The position numbers and the translations under genes are program-made. The notes beneath the pieces are model-generated. The model was not told the origin of the DNA. It was given only the letters and a program-made list of their open reading frames with translations, and searched no databases. Below are positions 8,422 to 17,118 of a stretch of 64,000 nt of DNA, one piece after another. Origin of the DNA: Rhodospirillaceae bacterium (GTDB taxonomy: Bacteria; Pseudomonadota; Alphaproteobacteria; MPNO01; UBA2964). The stretch spans positions 1-64,000 of the forward strand of contig PBIN01000005.1 of assembly GCA_002720855.1 (NCBI GenBank), given 5' to 3'. Within the stretch, counting starts at the first letter, position 1; the number at the start of each line of letters is the position of its first letter.

Positions 8422-9284
8422 CAGTGGTCTGCATCGATGGTCGATCGATAGACTTCAGAAATTTTACAAAAATCTTCCACCGCTAATGTTTCCGCCCGGG
8501 CCTTGGGATTGATACCGGCGCTTTCCAATAAACCATCCGGATCTGAATGAAGAGATTTGAATGCACTGCGAAGCATTTTTCGACGCTGTCCGAAAGCAGC
8601 TGCAGTCACTTTCTCCAGTGTCTCAAAAGACGCAGGCGAAAGAGGTTTCGACCGTGGTGTTAGTCTGACAACAGATGACATGACATTTGGTGGCGGGACG
8701 AATGCGCGTGGCGGGACAGAAAACGTAACTTCGACGTCGCATAACCACTGAGTTATGACGCTAATCCGGCCATATTCTTTTGATCCGGGGATAGCTTTGA
8801 GTCTGTCAGCGACTTCTTTCTGGAACATGAGTGTCATCGAATCGATGACGCGGGCCTGACGAAGCCAGCCGATTAGTAGCGGAACAGAAATATTATAAGG
8901 CAGGTTTGCAACGATCGTAATTGTATCGTTCGTCGGCAATCGATTGAGATCAAACTTTAAAGCGTCTTCTTCAAGAACGGTGAGTCGGTCAGAATGAAGC
9001 TCACCAAGACTTTTGAGCGCCGCTACGCATCTTTTGTCACGTTCTATTGCGTAAACATGTTGTACATCAGTTCCGAGAAGTGCACGCGTTAATCCACCCG
9101 GACCAGGACCAACTTCGATTACGGTTTTATTCGACAAATCTCCGGCTGATCGCGCTATTCGGTCAGTCAAATTGAGGTCGAGAAGAAAATGTTGCCCTAG
9201 TGACCGGCGGGCTCCTAAGCCGAATTCGGCGATAATGTCGCGCAACGGCGGTAAATTTTCATATTTCTTAGTGTCTCTGGTCAC
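8418..9284 (-). CDS. rsmA: 16S rRNA (adenine1518/1519-N6)-dimethyltransferase
   Basis: RsmA (KsgA) dimethylates two adenosines in helix 45 of 16S rRNA late in 30S assembly. The 288-residue protein shows LGQHFLLD (29-36), the SAM-binding EVGPGPGGLT (57-66), and the catalytic NLPYNIS (127-133). The start is GTG, its first four bases overlapping the pdxA stop (GTGA), so translation is probably coupled. The pdxA-rsmA pair is conserved in many Proteobacteria. Confidence 0.96.
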   Translation of the reverse strand: MTRDTKKYENLPPLRDIIAEFGLGARRSLGQHFLLDLNLTDRIARSAGDLSNKTVIEVGPGPGGLTRALLGTDVQHVYAIERDKRCVAALKSLGELHSDRLTVLEEDALKFDLNRLPTNDTITIVANLPYNISVPLLIGWLRQARVIDSMTLMFQKEVADRLKAIPGSKEYGRISVITQWLCDVEVTFSVPPRAFVPPPNVMSSVVRLTPRSKPLSPASFETLEKVTAAAFGQRRKMLRSAFKSLHSDPDGLLESAGINPKARAETLAVEDFCKISEVYRSTIDADHC

Positions 9285-10303
9285 GTTGTTTTTACGCTAT
9301 TATGCCGGTGTGCCGCCATTTCATGGGCAAGGTTTAGCGCAGCGATAAAACTTCCCGGGCTTGCCTTGCCGGTACCCGCAATATCAAAAGCGGTACCATG
9401 ATCTGGCGATGTTCTGACAATCGGCAAACCGAGTGTAGTGTTGACACCACTGTCAAAGTCCAGGGTCTTTGAAGGTATAAGTGCCTGGTCATGATACATG
9501 CACACTACTGCATGGTAATTTTTCCGATTAGTTTCATGAAACAGTGTGTCAGCTGGGTATGGTCCGCTAACATTGAGACTGGCGTTACAGAGTTTTTCTA
9601 TTGCAGGGGAAATAATCTCGATCTCTTCGGTGCCAAGGTGGCCATCTTCGCCCGCATGAGGGTTAAGACCGGCAACTGCAATATGTGGATGGTCGATTCC
9701 AAAACCATTGCGGAGTGACGTCACTGTTGTTTCGATACATTCGACCAACGAGGTAACGGACAGCGCGTCAATCGCGTCTCGGAGAGAAAGATGAATTGTC
9801 GCTGGTACAACGCGTAAGTTGGGCGACACAATCATCATAACCGGTGACCTCTCCGCTTTGGTCTGTGCAGCGAGATATTCGGTATGACCGGGATACGCGA
9901 AACCGGCATCATAAAGTGTCGGTTTGTGGATCGGGTTTGTTAGCATTGCGCATGCTTCACCTCCCAAGACGGCTTCGATAGCCCGGTCAATCGAACGAAC
10001 AACCGATGGCGCTGACAAAGGGTTTGGCTCCCCGGGAGCAACGTCGGTGTCCAATTTTTCCTCGAGAACAGGAAGCGCCTCGGTGAATTTGTCCTTGGTC
10101 TGCTGAGGGTCAGTAATACTGTGAATGTCGATGTTCAGATTGAGCTGCCGGGCAATCCGCCGAATTCTGTCTGAGTCGTCGATCAGAAAAAACGAACGGC
10201 TTGGTTTGTCGTGGAGTTCGTCCCAAGCTTTTAAAACGATTTCGCCGCCGATACCGGCTGGATCACCCATGGTAACAGCAACGGGCAGGTTCTCAATTGT
10301 CAT
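9281..10303 (-). CDS. pdxA: 4-hydroxythreonine-4-phosphate dehydrogenase
   Basis: PdxA oxidises 4-phosphohydroxy-L-threonine in pyridoxal 5'-phosphate synthesis. The 340-residue protein has MGDPAGIGGEI at the N-terminus, the metal-site histidines in GHTEYLA and AGLNPHAGEDGHLG, and the C-terminal YHDQALIP...TSPDHGTAFDIAG signature. It lies 17 bases downstream of surA in the order surA-pdxA-rsmA, as in E. coli. Confidence 0.96.
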   Translation of the reverse strand: MTIENLPVAVTMGDPAGIGGEIVLKAWDELHDKPSRSFFLIDDSDRIRRIARQLNLNIDIHSITDPQQTKDKFTEALPVLEEKLDTDVAPGEPNPLSAPSVVRSIDRAIEAVLGGEACAMLTNPIHKPTLYDAGFAYPGHTEYLAAQTKAERSPVMMIVSPNLRVVPATIHLSLRDAIDALSVTSLVECIETTVTSLRNGFGIDHPHIAVAGLNPHAGEDGHLGTEEIEIISPAIEKLCNASLNVSGPYPADTLFHETNRKNYHAVVCMYHDQALIPSKTLDFDSGVNTTLGLPIVRTSPDHGTAFDIAGTGKASPGSFIAALNLAHEMAAHRHNSVKTT

Positions 10304-10320
10304 GCCGAGAAGTCCGGCGG

Positions 10321-11619
10321 TTAAACGCGAAGATCGACAACCGCAGCGCTACGGAGATCGCGCATATAGCGGCGGACAAGTACCGCGAGGCGTTCCTGGG
10401 TCAGACGGTCTTTGATCTGTTCAGCCGTAGGTAGGTTTGCCTCAGGTAATTTCTTGTCACAGATCATGAATATCGAAATTCCGCTTGGTGTTCTCACCGG
10501 AGCACTTGCCTTACCAACTTCTAGCGCCTGTACAACGCCGCGTATTGGTTTCCCCAGCCGGCTAATCTGCATATTGCCCAACAAAATCTTACCACTGGCA
10601 TTGGCCTGCTTGCCCATAGGGACCATGTCTTCACAGCCGACGACAGTCTCACTTAAAAGTTTTGCCAAGTTCGTTTGAACCTGAACATCCTCCTGGGAAC
10701 TGTTTTGCGGTAGCGGGAGTTTTATTCGTCTGAGGTCTACTGTGGCCTGATCGGGTGATGGCTCTAGAACTTTTCGCTTTGCCCGCAACCAATAAATTTG
10801 AAAACCCGAAATAGTTCGAACAGGGCCGACAACATCGCCCTCTTTCATTGTCGGAACGATGCGCGCCAGATTCTCGTTTAAAACGCTTTCCTGAAGCCAA
10901 CCCAAATCACCACCTGTTGATGCTGTTGGCGCCGCCGAAAATTGCCGAGCGACCGCCGCAAAACGGGCGCCGCCTTTTAACTCATCGGATAATCTCTTAG
11001 CTGTTTTTCTAACCGTGGATTCTTGATCAGGGTTATCTACCGGAAGAAAGAGTTCGGAAACTCTGTATTCCGTTTGGCCTTTACGCTCTTTTAGTCTTTG
11101 TAATACCTCCGCCACTTCTTCATCGCTAATCGTGATTCGCGGCAAAAGCCTGCGGCGGACCAGTTTCGACCATGCGATCTGGGCTCGAATACGGAAAAAA
11201 ACGGCCGATTGCGGAAGTCCTTTCTGGCGAATAAATGAGGTGAAGGTGCCGGGTTTAAGTTTGTTCTGTTTTTCTATGTTCGACATTGCTGATTGCATGT
11301 TTCGTTTGGAAATCGAAACATTGCGCTTCTTTGCTTCCTGCAATTGCAAGCGTTCATCTATCAACGTCCGCAATACCTGCCTCCGCAATCTTCGCTGCAA
11401 CCGGCGTGTTGGGCGGAGACCAGATGATGCAATCACGACATGCAATCGTGCTTGCAGGTCAAAAATTGATACCACGTCGTCATTAACAATTGCCGCAATG
11501 CGCTGCACGCCTTGAGCATGGCTGGGGGTTACCGAAAATGCTAACCACAAAGCCAGGCATACAGGTGTCAATGCGAATGTCTTGATGGCGCGCATCAAGG
11601 GTTTTGGTATTTTGTTCAT
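10321..11619 (-). CDS. surA: Periplasmic chaperone / peptidyl-prolyl isomerase SurA
   Basis: SurA escorts outer-membrane proteins such as LptD through the periplasm. The 432-residue protein has a signal peptide (about 1-36, cleavage near SHA-QG), a SurA N-terminal domain (IAAIVNDDVVSIFDL onwards), and a parvulin domain at about 183-282 with the QFSAAPTASTGGDLGW motif. Unlike E. coli SurA, a second full parvulin domain is not evident; the region after 290 is a divergent C-terminal part. It sits directly downstream of lptD, its likely client. Confidence 0.92.
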   Translation of the reverse strand: MNKIPKPLMRAIKTFALTPVCLALWLAFSVTPSHAQGVQRIAAIVNDDVVSIFDLQARLHVVIASSGLRPTRRLQRRLRRQVLRTLIDERLQLQEAKKRNVSISKRNMQSAMSNIEKQNKLKPGTFTSFIRQKGLPQSAVFFRIRAQIAWSKLVRRRLLPRITISDEEVAEVLQRLKERKGQTEYRVSELFLPVDNPDQESTVRKTAKRLSDELKGGARFAAVARQFSAAPTASTGGDLGWLQESVLNENLARIVPTMKEGDVVGPVRTISGFQIYWLRAKRKVLEPSPDQATVDLRRIKLPLPQNSSQEDVQVQTNLAKLLSETVVGCEDMVPMGKQANASGKILLGNMQISRLGKPIRGVVQALEVGKASAPVRTPSGISIFMICDKKLPEANLPTAEQIKDRLTQERLAVLVRRYMRDLRSAAVVDLRV

Positions 11620-11662
11620 CTCGCAGAATTTAACGGCGATGGACGGTTTTGAACAGAGTATA

Positions 11663-13828
11663 TCAGTTACTGGTTTCGACCTCGCCCAGATTCTTGAATA
11701 TCAATCTAATGAAAATTGCATCGGATGGACGGACGTCGCGATCCTGCGTGAAAGTCCTGGTAAAACTCACTTTCATCGTAAAACAGTCGTCGCATTCATA
11801 AGTTAGGCCGATGTTGTGATTTAGCGTACTTGAAAGCTGCATGTCGCGGCGTGTGGAGGCATTGATTGACCATGATTTCGTGATTTGCGAAGAGAATCCG
11901 TAAGTTAGCTCTTCTCGGTCAGCGAATTCGCCCGAACCGGAACCTTCGTCAAAGAATGTATAATTTGCGCTTAGGGTTAGCGCCTGAGGACCGGCGCGGA
12001 GTGATACTTCGTTACGACGGGCCGAAAAATCGTCCTTATCCAACCGAAACCGATATTGAAGCTTTACTGGCGTAGAGGGCTGAATAGAAATTCTGCCAAC
12101 GATATCGGAGAAGTAATCATTCAGCCCTGAGTTCGCTGAAAAATCACTGTTTCGTCTCAGTCGATAACTCTGCCCAATAAATCCGTCGGAATAGCCCTTT
12201 TGGCCAAATATTCCCAATCTCAGACCATAGTAAATTCGCTGCCCGCCTTCGACCCTATCTAAACCGGTGAACCTGTCACGGCTCAGCAAATTTGTATCGT
12301 CGAACTCGATATCTTGGCTGTCTTCATTCGAAATTTGACCGGGGTTACCGCCATTGGGTGCGATCTGAAACCCTGCAACAGGTTCAACAATTTGTGTGAT
12401 TTTTCCAGCAGAACGGGAAAACGGAAACCGCCAATCCATACCCAACCGCGGAAAGATACGGCCGGTAAAATCCGTTGATGTGACGCCGGTAGCTTTGCCC
12501 TGTTCTTGAACGTCGCTGGTATAATAGGCGTCAGTTTGGAGAGAGGCATAAAGATGATAAATTTCTCCCGTCCGAGCTACATGCGGTAGCTCCCAGGAAT
12601 TTATCAGCGACAATCGCCTGCTATCCGCGCCATCGCTTCTTGTCAGAGATAGTAAGTTGGCGTCGAAAATCCATCTTGCGTCGCCTTTGCCGAGCGGCGT
12701 TATGGCATTAAAATCCAAAAGCGGAGCGACCAAGGGTGTCGTTCCTGGGTCATCGTCACTTCTCAGCCCTCGCCAATGATATGCCTTGGCTGAAGCATAG
12801 TTCTGGCCACGAAAGCCTTCGACAAAGGCATGGTTGGTCAAGGTATCGACGCCGGAAAAATCATACCTTTGGAGATAGGTATCATCAGAGGTTAGTTGGG
12901 TCTCCACTCCCGCACGCCAGGTATTACTCAGATCGGCCCTGAAATCAGAAAAGAAATGGCCGCGAAACCCTTCGTCACCAGATTGTTTGGTTCCATAAGT
13001 TCCGCTGCCTGTAACTTTTAATTCGGCGTCCACAAACCTTTGTCTATATTCGCCTGCCAGGACCACGCCTTCGTCGGTGGTGAATTTCGGACTGAAAGTC
13101 GCATCTTTGTCGGGCGCAATGTTGAAGTAATATGGGGTCTCCAGTACTGCGCCCAATGTAGACTCTGAGCCGTAGCGGGGAGCAAGAAAACCGCTCCTGC
13201 GTTTAACTGTTGGATCTGGGTGGACAAAATAAGGAGTGTATAAAACGGGAATACCAAAAAACTCCATAAAGGCATCCCGATATTCAATACTTTGCTCCGT
13301 CTTATTGTGAACAACGTTAACTGCTTTTATTTGCCAAAGCGGAGTTTGGGATTTCGTCCCACAGCTTCTGCAAGGTGAGTAAACTGCTTTGCGGAGCTCC
13401 GTGCGGTCTCCGCCGACCCGGCGTCCTCCCACCGCTGCCATGCGAGCTTCGTCGATCATCAGGATACGAATGTTTTTGACAATGCCGTCTTTGAAATCAC
13501 CGGTAAGCTCAACATGATCGGCGAAGACGACGTCGCCGCTCGATTCCATTAGGACGACGTTCCCGGATGCGGTAACAATATCCTGTCTTTGATTATAAGT
13601 GACGGAGTCTGCGCGTAGGACCCGTTCTCCCTCCACCATTTCTACTGAGCCAGTCGCAATCACCAAGCCCAGTTCTCGCTCGTGCCGCAAGCGGTCGGCC
13701 TTAAAAAGTTTGTTCCCCATATTCTCTGTTTTTGTCGGTGTCTGCGGTTGCACAAATTGTGCGCCCGTTGGTACGCTGGGCACTAAAAACAGAAGACTGC
13801 AGAAAATAGCTGTCGAAAAAATGCGCAC
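11663..13828 (-). CDS. lptD: LPS-assembly protein LptD
   Basis: LptD is the outer-membrane barrel that inserts lipopolysaccharide into the outer leaflet. At 721 residues it has a signal peptide (cut near TGA-QF, residue 23), an OstA/LptA-like beta-jellyroll (about 40-180), then a long aromatic-rich beta barrel. Cysteine pairs C153/C156 (SPCRSCG) and C679/C682 (ECDDC) fit the inter-domain disulfides of the family. The start is GTG, four bases after lptG, in the operon lptF-lptG-lptD-surA. Confidence 0.95.
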   Translation of the reverse strand: MRIFSTAIFCSLLFLVPSVPTGAQFVQPQTPTKTENMGNKLFKADRLRHERELGLVIATGSVEMVEGERVLRADSVTYNQRQDIVTASGNVVLMESSGDVVFADHVELTGDFKDGIVKNIRILMIDEARMAAVGGRRVGGDRTELRKAVYSPCRSCGTKSQTPLWQIKAVNVVHNKTEQSIEYRDAFMEFFGIPVLYTPYFVHPDPTVKRRSGFLAPRYGSESTLGAVLETPYYFNIAPDKDATFSPKFTTDEGVVLAGEYRQRFVDAELKVTGSGTYGTKQSGDEGFRGHFFSDFRADLSNTWRAGVETQLTSDDTYLQRYDFSGVDTLTNHAFVEGFRGQNYASAKAYHWRGLRSDDDPGTTPLVAPLLDFNAITPLGKGDARWIFDANLLSLTRSDGADSRRLSLINSWELPHVARTGEIYHLYASLQTDAYYTSDVQEQGKATGVTSTDFTGRIFPRLGMDWRFPFSRSAGKITQIVEPVAGFQIAPNGGNPGQISNEDSQDIEFDDTNLLSRDRFTGLDRVEGGQRIYYGLRLGIFGQKGYSDGFIGQSYRLRRNSDFSANSGLNDYFSDIVGRISIQPSTPVKLQYRFRLDKDDFSARRNEVSLRAGPQALTLSANYTFFDEGSGSGEFADREELTYGFSSQITKSWSINASTRRDMQLSSTLNHNIGLTYECDDCFTMKVSFTRTFTQDRDVRPSDAIFIRLIFKNLGEVETSN

Positions 13829-13832
13829 TGAG

Positions 13833-14927
13833 CTATCCGTCTTCCAAGTGAAATAACAAGCCCGCGCCTAACAGGCATCCGACCGTAGCGGGGCTCCATG
13901 CAGCTAAAAATACGGGCAACCGTGACGAAAGGCCAAGCGCATACGCCACGTCAGTTGTGAAATAAATCAGTACTCCTGTTGCGACACCAACGATGACGAT
14001 GCCTGTAGCACCACCGCGACGCGCCGGCCTCATGGTAAATCCAGCCGCAAATAAGATCATAGCGCAAAGCAATGCAGGGTCTGCCAGTTGAGAATGCCAA
14101 TACAACCGGTGACGTAGTCCCGAAAATCCCGCTTTCTCCAATATTTCTATAAAGCCAGGTAATGCCCAAAAAGACATTGTTTCGGGTTTCGCGAAGCTGT
14201 CCTGGATGTTTTCCAGAGTTAAGTTCGTTGGGATAGATAAATTAGAAACCGTCTTAAGCGGCTTTTCAGGCGCTGTAACGCGTACATTCTCTAAATGCCA
14301 CTGGTTGATTCCCAGTGTCGCAGCATCTGCATCCAGCCGTGAAATGAAGTTTTCTGTGCCACGAAATTGAAAAATGATAACTTTCTGCAGCGACATTGTT
14401 GAAGGGGTGATTTTTGACGCGTGAAGAATGTAATTGCCGCCGGGCATGGGTTGACGTAGCCAGAGACCCTTTCCAGAGATGGCCGCGAGGCTGTGATCAC
14501 CTTTAAAGTATCTAGCTTCCAACTGCTCGTATTTAAACATCATTGCCGATGCGAATGGGCTGTACACTGTTATTTTAACGACGCCAATCAATGCTGCGAC
14601 AACGAGAACGGGTGTTAAGAACTCCCAGGCAGAAACGCCCGACGAACGTGCTACGACTAATTCATGATGCCGATTCAATCGCCAGAACGTCATCATGCCG
14701 CCGAACAAAATTGTAAAGGGAATTGCCTTTTGTGCGAGGTGAGGAAGTTTGAATAACACCATCGCCATTACGTCTGTTATTGCGACGTTTTTCAAACTGG
14801 CGGTTCGTCGCGTAATTTCTATCGTGTCAAACAAACCAATTAGGGCAACGAGAATTAGGAAAATCCCAAACCACCATGTCAAAAATTGCCTGCTGATATA
14901 CGCAGCAAAGGTCGGATGAACACGCAT
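13833..14927 (-). CDS. lptG: LPS export permease LptG
   Basis: LptG and LptF are the membrane subunits of the LptB2FG ABC exporter that extracts LPS from the inner membrane. The 364-residue protein has an N-terminal membrane helix, two more before a periplasmic beta-jellyroll (about 125-250), and three C-terminal helices. KLPHLAQKAIPFTILFGG and LNRHHELVVARSSGVSAWEF are YjgP/YjgQ family hallmarks. Its start overlaps the lptF stop by one base (TAATG). No ATPase gene (lptB) lies in this window. Confidence 0.94.
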   Translation of the reverse strand: MRVHPTFAAYISRQFLTWWFGIFLILVALIGLFDTIEITRRTASLKNVAITDVMAMVLFKLPHLAQKAIPFTILFGGMMTFWRLNRHHELVVARSSGVSAWEFLTPVLVVAALIGVVKITVYSPFASAMMFKYEQLEARYFKGDHSLAAISGKGLWLRQPMPGGNYILHASKITPSTMSLQKVIIFQFRGTENFISRLDADAATLGINQWHLENVRVTAPEKPLKTVSNLSIPTNLTLENIQDSFAKPETMSFWALPGFIEILEKAGFSGLRHRLYWHSQLADPALLCAMILFAAGFTMRPARRGGATGIVIVGVATGVLIYFTTDVAYALGLSSRLPVFLAAWSPATVGCLLGAGLLFHLEDG

Positions 14928-16063
14928 TACGAAACGCCGGTTTCTGCGCCTGCAGCATCATGCGGCGGGCCGCGTTTTATTTTGCTGCGAATTCCGAGAT
15001 CGCTCAAAAACCAAGTGCTGATAATGATAGGAAGGATAGGAATGACATACATCAAAAAAGCGAATTGAGGGGCTTTCACGCCCAGGTTCTTAACGCCCAA
15101 ATGGCTTGTTTCGATAATTATAACAAATCCCACGGCCGCAAGAATTCGCCACAGTTGGCCTCGACGATTAAAACTTCCACCCAGTAATAATGCGAGTCCT
15201 ATCAGCGTGAACGCCAGCGGAAATAGCGGCGCTGTCAGTCTGTGATGACCCTCCATAATCAGTTTGTTATAGACCCATTTGTCATTGGGGTTTGGTTTGA
15301 ACAAAGTCGTCAAATAGCGCTCACGCGGTTCTCGCCAACGCGTAATAGAGTCTTTTGCGATGGTCCCTATATCGAAAGAGTACCGGTCAAAATAGAGTAA
15401 TGACAGGCGACCGTCAGTTTCGTCGACATGCTGTCGGTTACCGTTAACCATTACGACACGAGGCCCTTTTTCGCTTGCAACGATAACGCCACGTTCGGCC
15501 ATCATGGTGACCGGGCTCTTTGGTGACCGGGCATCGTGAATAACGATCCCTGAAAGTTCCCCTTCACTTGTTTTGTCACGTATATAAACAGTGACACCTT
15601 TCATTACCGGATTAAAAACCCCTTCTTGAAGAAGGATTGTCGGCAATGAGTTCCGCAGCGAAAACTGTAAATCCTTAAATTCGCGATATGACGCCGGAAT
15701 CAAATAGGTGGTTAGCGCATAACAAAAAAGGGTTACCAGCGTGGCCAAAATTATTGCCGGTCTCGCAATCATAAACTGGCTGCAGCCGCCGGCGCGAAGA
15801 ACGACAAGTTCGCCGTCTACCAGAAGGCGGTTGTAGGTAAACATTATCGACGCAAAAACCGCGATTGGCAGGATTACGGCGAAGAACGTCGGCAAAAGTA
15901 ACAGGGTAAAGTATACAAACAGCGGTATCGACAAGCCCCTGTTCACAATCATTTCTATAAATCGTAGAGACTGCGTTAGCCAGACCACGCACGTGAGTGT
16001 GGTGGCAACAAAAATCGTTGCTACGAAGAGCTGACGAAATATATACCGGACAATTCTTTTCAC
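14927..16063 (-). CDS. lptF: LPS export permease LptF
   Basis: This is the partner of LptG in the LptB2FG exporter. The 378-residue YjgP/YjgQ protein has six predicted membrane helices around a periplasmic domain; LLLPTFFAVILPIAVFASIM and the loop LVDGELVVLRAGGCSQF are the coupling region. The start is GTG at 16063. It is the first gene of the reverse-strand lptF-lptG-lptD-surA-pdxA-rsmA run; the 84 bases upstream probably hold the promoter. Confidence 0.94.
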   Translation of the reverse strand: MKRIVRYIFRQLFVATIFVATTLTCVVWLTQSLRFIEMIVNRGLSIPLFVYFTLLLLPTFFAVILPIAVFASIMFTYNRLLVDGELVVLRAGGCSQFMIARPAIILATLVTLFCYALTTYLIPASYREFKDLQFSLRNSLPTILLQEGVFNPVMKGVTVYIRDKTSEGELSGIVIHDARSPKSPVTMMAERGVIVASEKGPRVVMVNGNRQHVDETDGRLSLLYFDRYSFDIGTIAKDSITRWREPRERYLTTLFKPNPNDKWVYNKLIMEGHHRLTAPLFPLAFTLIGLALLLGGSFNRRGQLWRILAAVGFVIIIETSHLGVKNLGVKAPQFAFLMYVIPILPIIISTWFLSDLGIRSKIKRGPPHDAAGAETGVS

Positions 16064-16147
16064 AGCTTAACTATAGTCCAGTAGCAAACACAGTGTCATA
16101 AGAAAGCGCACCGAAATTCGCCTCTGTTGAACAATATTGCGGCTTTG

Positions 16148-17068
16148 TTATGGCTCAGGTAGCGCCAGGTAATACATTCTTTTTGTCTCACGCCGCCCTC
16201 GACAAACTGAATCCAGTATAATTCCGCAAACCATAGATATAAATGCAAGGACCATTATTCCCGTGGTGAGAATGGCCGTTGGCAAGCGTGGTACAAGTCC
16301 CGTCTCAAAAAATGTCACCAGAAGCGGGTATGCCAGCAGAAGCGATACGGCTGCAAGTATGACGAAGATCGCGCCAAAAAACTTGAATGGCCTTACTTCC
16401 TTAAATAAGAAAATAATCGTCGCCATGATTCGCATGCCATCACGCCAGGTATTCAATTTGCTTGTCGAGCCCTCGGGCCTGGCTTGGTATGGCGCTTCAA
16501 CTTCGCCAACAGGCATTTTCATCTCAAGTGCGTGAATTGTAAGTTCGGTTTCAATCTCAAAACCGGAAGCCAAGGCTGGAAATGATTTTACAAATCTTCG
16601 AGAGAATGCCCGATATCCCGATAGGATATCTGTAAACCGGTGACCAAATAGCCAGCCCACGAAACCGGTAAGTGTTTTATTGCCGGCACGATGGCCACGA
16701 CGATATGCATCACCTTGTTCTTCTTCCAAACGCGTTGCTACGACCATATCGAGATTATCGCGTTTGATGAGGTCCACCATTTCAGGCGCTTTTTTGGGGT
16801 CATACGTAGCGTCACCGTCAACCATAATATAGATATCGGCGTTCACGTCAGAGAACATGCGACGGACGACGTTTCCCTTTCCGGGCATAATCTCGCACCT
16901 GACAATAGCGCCAGCTTCTGCAGCTATCTTACTGGTTTGATCGGTAGAATTGTTGTCATAAACGTAAACCTGGCAGTCAGGGATTGCCGCGTGGAAGCCT
17001 TCTACGACTTCGGCAACGGTTGCTTCCTCATTTCTGCAGGGAACAAGTATAGCGATACGATCTGACAT
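16148..17068 (-). CDS. Family 2 glycosyltransferase, DPM1/undecaprenyl-phosphate type
   Basis: Such enzymes load a sugar onto a polyprenyl phosphate at the cytoplasmic face of the inner membrane. The 306-residue protein has a GT-A domain with PCRNEE (10-15), DNNST (38-42), the metal-binding DGD (84-86), and LSGYRAFSRRF, followed by two C-terminal membrane helices (about 228-255 and 265-290). With the polytopic protein just upstream it could form a donor-synthase and transferase pair that modifies an envelope glycan; this pairing is inference. Confidence 0.87.
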   Translation of the reverse strand: MSDRIAILVPCRNEEATVAEVVEGFHAAIPDCQVYVYDNNSTDQTSKIAAEAGAIVRCEIMPGKGNVVRRMFSDVNADIYIMVDGDATYDPKKAPEMVDLIKRDNLDMVVATRLEEEQGDAYRRGHRAGNKTLTGFVGWLFGHRFTDILSGYRAFSRRFVKSFPALASGFEIETELTIHALEMKMPVGEVEAPYQARPEGSTSKLNTWRDGMRIMATIIFLFKEVRPFKFFGAIFVILAAVSLLLAYPLLVTFFETGLVPRLPTAILTTGIMVLAFISMVCGIILDSVCRGRRETKRMYYLALPEP

Positions 17069-17118
17069 AGCCGGTTATTTACTCTCTTTTTTTGATTTTG
17101 CCGAATTCATTTTCGATT